A stretch of 6,013 bases of DNA from an uncultured Clostridia bacterium (GTDB lineage: Bacteria; Bacillota_A; Clostridia; Christensenellales; CAG-138), in NCBI GenBank assembly GCA_947302865.1, contig CAMYWS010000072.1, forward strand, positions 1 through 6,013, read 5' to 3'. Below the pieces are notes generated by a model. The model searched no databases, was not told the origin of the DNA, and was given only the letters and a program-made list of their open reading frames with translations. Below, piece after piece: positions 1-5,259 of this stretch; the stretch's first letter is position 1; every line of letters begins with the position of its first letter. The position numbers and the translations under genes are program-made.

Positions 1-389
1 TCATCGAGCTCTATGTATTCTGCGTGGGGCTCGGGCTGCTGCTTGCGGCGGGGACGGTGTTCTTCCGCGACATCAAGAATATCTGGAGCGTCGTCACGCT
101 TGCGTGGATGTATCTGACGCCGATCTTCTATTCGGTCGAGAGCTTCAACGAGTCTACGGAACCGGGCGTGATCGCGGTCTCGACGCTCGGCGTCATCATC
201 CGCCGGTTCAACCCGATGTACATGTATATCCAGCAGTTCCGTTATTTCATCATGCAGTACGAGGTCGCGCTGATCGAGGTCCCGTGGAATCTGCTGGTGT
301 GGCGGGGCGCGCTCTGCTCCGTGCTGATGCTGGTCGTAGGGCTTTTGACCTTCAACGCGACCAAGAACAAGTTTATCCTGTATATCTGA
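1..389 (+). CDS. wzm: ABC-2 type polysaccharide export permease, C-terminal part (5' end outside window)
   Basis: The last 128 codons of a membrane protein are present; the frame is open to the left edge (first full codon at 3), so the start lies outside the window. Three hydrophobic stretches are visible: about residues 1-20 of the fragment, 26-45 and 102-121. They flank the sequence FFRDIKNIW, a hallmark of polysaccharide-export ABC-2 permeases (Wzm, TagG, KpsM relatives), and FNPMYMYIQQFR, which matches the family's NPM-type segment before the last helix. Together with the ATPase encoded directly downstream it should form the inner-membrane channel that exports a lipid-linked glycan. Whether the cargo is an O-antigen-like chain, capsule or teichoic-acid-like polymer cannot be told from the fragment. 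The stop codon overlaps the ribosome binding site of the next gene, which supports cotranslation. Confidence 0.88.
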   Translation, partial: IELYVFCVGLGLLLAAGTVFFRDIKNIWSVVTLAWMYLTPIFYSVESFNESTEPGVIAVSTLGVIIRRFNPMYMYIQQFRYFIMQYEVALIEVPWNLLVWRGALCSVLMLVVGLLTFNATKNKFILYI

Positions 390-392
390 GGA
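388..392 (+). promoter_or_regulatory. Ribosome binding site of the export ATPase, overlapping the permease stop
   Basis: GAGGA starts inside the permease TGA stop and ends 6 bases before the ATG at 399. This spacing fixes the ATPase start and suggests that ribosomes ending on the permease reinitiate here. Confidence 0.75.
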
Positions 393-398
393 CGGCGT

Positions 399-1202
399 AT
401 GGAACAGATCAAAACGGAACAGACAACAACACAGGCAGCGCCGAAGCCCGCGCGTCCGGAGGTCGTCATCCGGATCAAAAACGCGTCCGTGCGATTCAAC
501 ATCGCCGGGGAACAGGTGGACAACCTGAAGGAGTATTTCGTGAAGCTCGTCAAGCGCGAGCTGCGGTTCAAGGAGTTTTACGCGCTGAAAGACATCAACC
601 TTGTGATCCAGAAGGGCGAGTCATGGGCGCTGATCGGTTCGAACGGCGCCGGCAAGAGCACGCTTCTGAAAATGATCTGCGGCATTCTGACGCCGTACAA
701 AGGGACGGTGAGCGTCAAGGGCGAGATCGCGCCGCTGATCGAGCTCGGCGCGGGCTTCGATCCGAACCTGACCGCGAAGGAGAACATCTTCATCAACGGC
801 GCGATCCTCGGACACAGCCGCAAGTTCATGAAGGAACAGTACGAGGCGATCGTGGAGTTTGCGGAGCTTGAGGACTTCATGGAGCTGCCGATCAAGAATT
901 ATTCGAGCGGCATGCGCGCGCGTCTCGGCTTTGCGGTCGCGACGATCGTCGATCCCGATATCCTCATCGTGGATGAAGCGCTGGCAGTCGGCGACGCGGC
1001 ATTCCAGGCAAAATGCCGCAAGCGGATCCGGGAGCTTTTAGATCGCGGCACAACGCTGCTGTACGTTTCGCATATCAAGGCGCCGGTGCTCGAGCTGTGC
1101 GAGCACGCCGTGTGGCTGGATCACGGAGAGATCCGGAAGATCGGCGCAACGAAGCACGTTTACTGGGCGTACGAACAGTACCTGGCAGGCAAAAGTCATT
1201 AA
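399..1202 (+). CDS. wzt: ABC transporter ATP-binding protein for polysaccharide export (Wzt/TagH family, short form)
   Basis: A 267-residue ATPase that would power export of a finished lipid-linked polysaccharide through the upstream permease at the cytoplasmic face of the membrane. Walker A is GSNGAGKS (residues 80-87), the family motif IELGAGFDPNLTAKENI spans 114-130, the signature is YSSGMRARLGFA (168-179, a Wzt/TagH variant of LSGGQ), Walker B is ILIVDEAL (188-195, catalytic E193), and the switch histidine is H225 in YVSHI. About 20 polar residues rich in Gln, Thr and Pro precede the domain. The protein ends soon after the nucleotide-binding domain, so it lacks the C-terminal carbohydrate-binding domain of long Wzt proteins such as those of E. 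coli O8/O9a. The start is supported by GAGGA 6 bases upstream. The gene symbol is by family; tagH would be equally defensible in a Gram-positive host. Confidence 0.93.
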   Translation: MEQIKTEQTTTQAAPKPARPEVVIRIKNASVRFNIAGEQVDNLKEYFVKLVKRELRFKEFYALKDINLVIQKGESWALIGSNGAGKSTLLKMICGILTPYKGTVSVKGEIAPLIELGAGFDPNLTAKENIFINGAILGHSRKFMKEQYEAIVEFAELEDFMELPIKNYSSGMRARLGFAVATIVDPDILIVDEALAVGDAAFQAKCRKRIRELLDRGTTLLYVSHIKAPVLELCEHAVWLDHGEIRKIGATKHVYWAYEQYLAGKSH

Positions 1203-1203
1203 C

Positions 1204-1213
1204 GGAGAGAGGG
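1204..1213 (+). promoter_or_regulatory. Ribosome binding site of the GT2 gene
   Basis: The purine run GGAGAGAGGG fills most of the 15-base gap between the ATPase stop (TAA, 1200-1202) and the ATG at 1218. GAGGG ends 4 bases and GGAG 10 bases before the start. The gap has no room for a terminator or a promoter. Confidence 0.65.
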
Positions 1214-1217
1214 CAAT

Positions 1218-2288
1218 ATGGAAAACAGCAGTCCGATCGTCAGCATCGTCATTCCCGTCTATAACGCCGAACGGTTTCTTTGGGCATGCATCGACTCCAT
1301 TCAGGCGCAGACGTTCAAAGACTGGGAGGTCATTCTCGTCGACGACGGATCGACCGACAACAGCGCGGCGATCTGCGACAGGATCGTGAAAAACGACGCG
1401 CGATTTAAGGTCGTCCACCAGGATAACGGCGGCGTGTCGTGCGCGAGAAACGCGGGTCTCGACGCGGCGAACGGCAGGTATCTGATGTTTGTCGACGCCG
1501 ACGACATGCTGTATCCGGACTGCATCAAGAAGCTTCTCGACACGATGGAAGCGTACAGCCCGGACCTCGTGCTCTGCGGCTATGAGCGGTTCCGCGCCGA
1601 CTGGAAGCAGCAGTATTTCTTTGCGCGGTATTCGGTCGTGCTTATGCAATCGCTGCCGGAATATCTTCTGACCTTTACCGAGGCGCGCGTCAATCTGTTC
1701 GGCGTGTCGATCTGGGGAAAGCTGTACCGGATGGAGATCATCCGCGAAAACGGACTCCGCTTCGATCCGGAGATCACGTATGAGGAGGATTGCGACTTCA
1801 ACGTCCGGTACTATGAGCACGTCGCTTCGGTTGCAGCCGTTTCCGATGTGCTGTACCGGTATCGCCAGTCCGATACGTCGCTTTCCAAGGCATACCGGAA
1901 GGACACGTTCCGGTTTCTGGTGCAGGGGTTTCTGAGCCGCTGCGCGCTGCTGGAAAAGAACGGGCTCGCCGAGTATCTGCCGAACGCAGAGTCGATCCTG
2001 ATGCTGGTCCTGAAGGCGACCTGCATCAAGATCGTCAGCGCGGACCTTTCCGCAAAGGAACGGCTCGAGGAGTACCGTTCGCTGATGTCTTTCCCGGAAT
2101 CGCTGAGAGCGGCGCGCTGTGAGATCCGACCGAAATCCGGTATGACCAGAAAGATCGCGTTTGCGATCCGCCGCCAAAGCCCGCGGCTGCTCGCGCTGAC
2201 GATGGACCTCTGGAAGGTTGCGGACAGGCTTCTGGATTACAAAAACGCCGTCGTAAACCGGATCCGGTACGGAAAGAAAAAGGCATGA
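1218..2288 (+). CDS. Glycosyltransferase family 2 (GT-A fold), polysaccharide assembly
   Basis: A 356-residue cytoplasmic inverting glycosyltransferase that would transfer a sugar from a nucleotide donor to the growing lipid-linked glycan. The GT2 pattern is clear: VSIVIPVYNAERFL at residues 8-21, nucleotide-binding VDDGSTDNS at 41-49, NGGVSCARNAGLDAANG at 70-86, the metal-binding DxD in FVDADD (91-96), WGKLYR (166-171), and the putative acceptor/catalytic region YEEDCDF (188-194) followed by YRYRQSDTSLS. Length is typical for this WcaA-like group. The C-terminal roughly 100 residues are basic and partly amphipathic, without a clear transmembrane helix, and may lie on the membrane. Sugar and linkage specificity cannot be read from sequence. 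The TGA stop overlaps the next ATG as ATGA, so translation of the following gene is probably coupled. Confidence 0.93.
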   Translation: MENSSPIVSIVIPVYNAERFLWACIDSIQAQTFKDWEVILVDDGSTDNSAAICDRIVKNDARFKVVHQDNGGVSCARNAGLDAANGRYLMFVDADDMLYPDCIKKLLDTMEAYSPDLVLCGYERFRADWKQQYFFARYSVVLMQSLPEYLLTFTEARVNLFGVSIWGKLYRMEIIRENGLRFDPEITYEEDCDFNVRYYEHVASVAAVSDVLYRYRQSDTSLSKAYRKDTFRFLVQGFLSRCALLEKNGLAEYLPNAESILMLVLKATCIKIVSADLSAKERLEEYRSLMSFPESLRAARCEIRPKSGMTRKIAFAIRRQSPRLLALTMDLWKVADRLLDYKNAVVNRIRYGKKKA

Positions 2289-5254
2289 AGGTCGGGATTA
2301 TCACATTCCATTTTCCCTTCAACTACGGCGCAGTCCTGCAATGCTATGCGCTCAGCCGCAAGCTGGAATTGCTGGGCAGCGAGCCGCAGGTCATCAACTA
2401 TTGCCCGTGGTATCATCAGAACCGCTACGCATCCTATAAAAACCCGTTCTATTACGCAAACAAACAACTGCATGCGCCGGCAAAGAACGCCTTTGCGCAC
2501 CTCGGAAACGCCGCAAAGGGTTTCCGCGACACGGTGCGCTCCTGGAAGGACGCGAAGCCGAAGCTTGTGCGCGAAGAAACGTTCGGCGCATTCCGCAAGG
2601 CAAACCTGCACGAAACGCGGACGTACCGCTCCCTGCGCGCGCTGCGGCTCTTTCCGCCGAAATGTGACCTCTATATCGCCGGAAGCGATCAGCTGTGGAA
2701 CAGCAAGCTGACCGACAACGCCTTCGACCCCGCGTATTTTCTGCAGTTCGGACGCAAAAAAACGAAGCGCGCGACCTATGCGGTCGGGAGCTACTTTCAG
2801 GACGCAGCGGCGGCAAAGGCGGAGATCGGCCCGATGATCCGGCGGCTCGACTGCGTTTCCCTCAGAGAAACAAAGTTTCTGCCTGACGTTTCGGAGGCGT
2901 CGCTGGGCGGCGTTCCGATCCACATCGACGTCGATCCGACGCTGCTCCTGGATCCGGAAGCGTACGAAGCGCTGATGCCGGGGGAACCGCCGGAACGGGA
3001 CCCGTTCATTCTGGTCTATACCATGCCCGGTCCCGCGCAGAAGCAGGTCAACGAGGCGGCGAAGAAGCTTGCGGACAAAACGGAGCTGAAGCTCATCGAC
3101 GTGAACGGCAACCCGAACGGGGAAAACCGAAAGATCGGGGATCAGCGCATCTGCTCGCCCGGGGAATTTCTCTGGTACTTCAAAAACGCCGCGTTCATCG
3201 TGACCAACTCCTTCCACGGCACGGTCTTTTCGGTGCTGTTCAGGAAACGGTTCGCGGTGATCCTGCACAAGGAGACCGGAAACCGCGCCTCGGAGCTTCT
3301 GGACAAGCTCGGACTTTCGGAACGCTATACCGATCAGACGAATGAAGTCATGCGCATTCTCGGACTTGCCTCCGACTGGAACGCGGCGCACGCGGCGATC
3401 GCAACGCTCCGCGCGGAATCGGAACGGTACCTGCGCTTCCTGTGCGGGGAAAACGAACATCCGGCGTTTGTGACGGGTCCGGACGCGGAAACGCCGCCGA
3501 AAACGGAACCGGAACCGCCGGAGGAACCGGAAAAACCGCCGATCCTGCCGCCGCGGGAACGGTGGACACGCATACAGAGTACGGAACAGAAAGGAACGCC
3601 TATGTATACCGACGATAAAAACGCGCAGATCGTGATCGCGCTGCTAAAGAAATACAACGTAAGAAAGATCGTCGTTTCGCCCGGCACGACGAACGTGCCG
3701 ATCGCGCGCGCGGCGCAGACGGATCCGTTTTTCGAGGCGTACTCCGCGGTCGACGAGCGCGGCGCGGCATACCTTGCGGGCGGACTCGCGTTCGCGTCCG
3801 GCGAACCGGTCGCACTTTCCTGCACCGGCGCGACGGCTTCGCGCGATTACGTGCCGGGGCTCACGGAGGCGTACTATCGCGGACTGCCGGTGATCGCGAT
3901 CACATCGCAGCATCATTCGCCGTGCTATTCGGACCTGATGCCGCAGATGACGGACCGCACCGTCAGCCAGAATGATATCAAGCGGTTCGCGGCGGTGCTT
4001 CCGCTCATCAAGGACGCGGAGGACTGGCGCGCCTGCGTGCAGCTCGTCAACGAAGCGCTGTACACCGCGACGCGCAGGGACGCGGGCCCGGTGCACATCA
4101 ATCTGCCGGTCGGCAATCTCTACTCGTTCACGACGGAAACGCTTCCGGACGTGCAGAAGATCGACGTATACGACGCGGAGGAGCTTCCGAAGGAAACGCT
4201 GATAACCGCACTCGCGGGTAAACGGGTCGCGCTCTTTATCGGCGCGCATAAGCCGTTCGACGCGGAAACGAAAGCCGCGATCGAAGCGTTCGCGGAGAAA
4301 TTCGACGCGCCGGTGTTCTGCGACCATACCGCAAACTATACGGGCAAAAACCGCGTGCAAAGCGCGGTCGCGGGCGATTTCCATACGCTGAAAACCAAGC
4401 CGGAGCTTTTGATCGACCTCGGCTCCGTCTCGGGCGATTACAGCGCCGGTCCGATCTTTAAGGGCGCGCGCGTGTGGCGTATTTCGGAGGACAGGAAGTT
4501 CCACAACCGCCACGGCGCGGAGATCGTCGAAAAGCTGTTCTTCTGCTCGGAGCGCTGCTTCTTTACGGCGCTGTCCGACGCGGAGGGCGATACGAAATAT
4601 TATGAAACGGTCAGGCGCGAGGTGCCGGAGACCAGGGTCCCGATGCTGCCGCTTTCCAATCTTTACGTTGCGTCGAAGCTCTCGAAACGGCTGCCGAAAA
4701 ACAGTTTCCTGCATCTCGGCATTCTGAACTCGCTCCGCAGCATGAACTATTTCGCACTCGATCCGAGCGTGACCGTCAGCTCGAACGTGGGCGGCTTCGG
4801 CATCGACGGCGCGGTGTCCACCGCGTTCGGACAGTCGCTTGCCGATGAGACCAGGCTTTCCTTTGCCCTGATCGGCGATCTGGCGTTCTTTTACGACATG
4901 AACGCGCTCGGCAACCGGCACATCGGGAACAACCTGCGCATCCTTCTGATCAACAACGCGCGCGGTGTGGAATTCCGTCTGAACGCAAGTCTTGAAAAGC
5001 TCTGGGGCGCCGAAACCGACGACCTGATCGCCGCGCACGGACACTTCGGCAGCGCGAAGGCGTGGGCGGAGTCGATGGGCTTTGCCTATATGACCGCCGA
5101 CGACAGGGAAGCGTTCGACGCGCAGATCGACGCGTTCTGTGAGGCGGATCCGGCGCGGTGCGAAAAACCGGTCGTGTTTGAGGTCTTCATCGACGCCGCG
5201 GACGAGCAGGAGGCGCTTTCGAACCTCCGCGCGTTCAACCGTCCGATCGGGTGA
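2285..5254 (+). CDS. Polysaccharide pyruvyltransferase fused to a MenD-like ThDP-dependent enzyme (989 aa)
   Basis: One uninterrupted frame with two full-length enzyme modules. Residues 1 to about 390 are a polysaccharide pyruvyltransferase (CsaB/WcaK-like): NYGAVLQCYAL (13-23), AGSDQLWN (132-139), SLRET (192-196), DVDPTLLL (215-222) and the hallmark TNSFHGTVFSV (307-317, conserved H311). Such enzymes move pyruvate from phosphoenolpyruvate to a sugar as a ketal. Residues 403-423 are a Pro/Glu-rich link. Residues 440-989 form a complete ThDP enzyme with the MenD domain order: PYR domain with SPGTTNVPI (465-473) and cofactor-activating E491 in DERGAAYLAGGLA; a middle domain around 640-760; PP domain with GFGIDGAVSTAFG (837-849) and the ThDP/Mg motif GD(864-865)-x24-NN(890-891). 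The start follows GGAAAG 8 bases upstream and overlaps the GT2 stop. An internal ATG with its own ribosome binding site at 3602 leaves open whether the cell makes one fusion or two proteins. Confidence 0.85.
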   Translation: MKVGIITFHFPFNYGAVLQCYALSRKLELLGSEPQVINYCPWYHQNRYASYKNPFYYANKQLHAPAKNAFAHLGNAAKGFRDTVRSWKDAKPKLVREETFGAFRKANLHETRTYRSLRALRLFPPKCDLYIAGSDQLWNSKLTDNAFDPAYFLQFGRKKTKRATYAVGSYFQDAAAAKAEIGPMIRRLDCVSLRETKFLPDVSEASLGGVPIHIDVDPTLLLDPEAYEALMPGEPPERDPFILVYTMPGPAQKQVNEAAKKLADKTELKLIDVNGNPNGENRKIGDQRICSPGEFLWYFKNAAFIVTNSFHGTVFSVLFRKRFAVILHKETGNRASELLDKLGLSERYTDQTNEVMRILGLASDWNAAHAAIATLRAESERYLRFLCGENEHPAFVTGPDAETPPKTEPEPPEEPEKPPILPPRERWTRIQSTEQKGTPMYTDDKNAQIVIALLKKYNVRKIVVSPGTTNVPIARAAQTDPFFEAYSAVDERGAAYLAGGLAFASGEPVALSCTGATASRDYVPGLTEAYYRGLPVIAITSQHHSPCYSDLMPQMTDRTVSQNDIKRFAAVLPLIKDAEDWRACVQLVNEALYTATRRDAGPVHINLPVGNLYSFTTETLPDVQKIDVYDAEELPKETLITALAGKRVALFIGAHKPFDAETKAAIEAFAEKFDAPVFCDHTANYTGKNRVQSAVAGDFHTLKTKPELLIDLGSVSGDYSAGPIFKGARVWRISEDRKFHNRHGAEIVEKLFFCSERCFFTALSDAEGDTKYYETVRREVPETRVPMLPLSNLYVASKLSKRLPKNSFLHLGILNSLRSMNYFALDPSVTVSSNVGGFGIDGAVSTAFGQSLADETRLSFALIGDLAFFYDMNALGNRHIGNNLRILLINNARGVEFRLNASLEKLWGAETDDLIAAHGHFGSAKAWAESMGFAYMTADDREAFDAQIDAFCEADPARCEKPVVFEVFIDAADEQEALSNLRAFNRPIG
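3491..3553 (+). other. Pro/Glu-rich interdomain linker (residues 403-423)
   Basis: About 21 residues, nearly all Pro, Glu, Lys or Thr (TPPKTEPEPPEEPEKPPILPP), built from repeated ccg/gaa codons. It lies just beyond the usual end of the pyruvyltransferase family and before the ThDP enzyme. Such composition is expected for an extended flexible tether and is not part of either catalytic fold. G/C at third codon positions is maintained up to about 3565, which suggests it has been translated for some time. Confidence 0.7.
3588..3595 (+). promoter_or_regulatory. Internal Shine-Dalgarno sequence before ATG 3602
   Basis: AGAAAGGA ends 6 bases before an in-frame ATG (3602-3604) that is codon 440 of the 989-codon ORF and the natural first residue of a ThDP enzyme of this type. 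Strength and spacing are as good as those of the other genes in the window, so internal initiation is likely possible even when upstream reading continues through it. Confidence 0.6.
3602..5254 (+). CDS. Possible separately translated MenD-like ThDP enzyme (550 aa), same frame as the fusion
   Basis: An alternative reading of the second half of the 989-residue ORF. Starting at the internal ATG gives MYTDDKNAQIVIALL, a normal N-terminus for a ThDP enzyme PYR domain, and a 550-residue length close to stand-alone MenD-like proteins. Cofactor residues in this numbering are E52, G425-D426 and N451-N452. The C-terminal EKPVVFEVFIDAADEQEAL resembles uncharacterised ThDP-binding proteins that I recall from O-antigen and capsule loci rather than menaquinone MenD. 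Residues equivalent to the isochorismate/2-oxoglutarate-binding arginines of E. coli MenD appear replaced, so menaquinone synthesis is unlikely. A role in making or modifying a sugar, by a two-carbon transfer or decarboxylation of a 2-oxo acid, is inference. Confidence refers to this shorter product being made; the enzyme family call itself is firmer. Confidence 0.5.
   Translation: MYTDDKNAQIVIALLKKYNVRKIVVSPGTTNVPIARAAQTDPFFEAYSAVDERGAAYLAGGLAFASGEPVALSCTGATASRDYVPGLTEAYYRGLPVIAITSQHHSPCYSDLMPQMTDRTVSQNDIKRFAAVLPLIKDAEDWRACVQLVNEALYTATRRDAGPVHINLPVGNLYSFTTETLPDVQKIDVYDAEELPKETLITALAGKRVALFIGAHKPFDAETKAAIEAFAEKFDAPVFCDHTANYTGKNRVQSAVAGDFHTLKTKPELLIDLGSVSGDYSAGPIFKGARVWRISEDRKFHNRHGAEIVEKLFFCSERCFFTALSDAEGDTKYYETVRREVPETRVPMLPLSNLYVASKLSKRLPKNSFLHLGILNSLRSMNYFALDPSVTVSSNVGGFGIDGAVSTAFGQSLADETRLSFALIGDLAFFYDMNALGNRHIGNNLRILLINNARGVEFRLNASLEKLWGAETDDLIAAHGHFGSAKAWAESMGFAYMTADDREAFDAQIDAFCEADPARCEKPVVFEVFIDAADEQEALSNLRAFNRPIG
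5250..5254 (+). promoter_or_regulatory. Weak ribosome binding site of the SDR gene, overlapping the preceding stop
   Basis: GGTGA, complementary to the 5' part of the anti-Shine-Dalgarno sequence, includes the TGA stop of the upstream ORF and lies 5 bases before the ATG at 5260. An in-frame GTG at 5251, overlapping the stop as GTGA, is an alternative start but has no clear purine-rich site in front of it. Confidence 0.45.
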
Positions 5255-5259
5255 CGCGT

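Noticed and set aside
104..871. A 255-codon plus-strand frame overlapping the permease and ATPase genes.
   Set aside because: The translation is Arg/Gly/Asp-rich and low-complexity. It crosses two well-supported genes in another frame, and it has no family motif.
3471..3473. A TGA in the +1 frame just after the pyruvyltransferase fold, which could mean that a frameshift or sequencing error hides the true end of the first gene.
   Set aside because: The current frame continues with G/C-ending codons and a coherent Pro/Glu composition to about 3565, so the frame as given seems genuinely coding there. The possibility is not excluded.
3540..3600. A terminator or promoter between the two halves of the large ORF.
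   Set aside because: No hairpin followed by a T-run and no convincing -35/-10 pair was seen; only the internal ribosome binding site stands out.
3644..5044. A 466-codon open frame on the minus strand, and similar long minus frames at 1038-2177 and 2237-3460.
   Set aside because: They lie antisense to genes with clear family motifs. Their translations are Arg/Val/His-rich with no recognisable motif. GC-rich third positions in the plus-strand genes suppress stops on the opposite strand, so they are shadows.
5251..5253. GTG as the start of the SDR gene, overlapping the upstream stop as GTGA.
   Set aside because: No purine-rich site precedes it at proper spacing, while ATG 5260 has GGTGA 5 bases upstream. 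The difference is only three residues.
3602..5254. Menaquinone biosynthesis gene menD (SEPHCHC synthase).
   Set aside because: Only the fold and cofactor motifs match. Residues equivalent to the substrate-binding arginines appear changed, the neighbours are polysaccharide genes, and no other men gene is present in the window.
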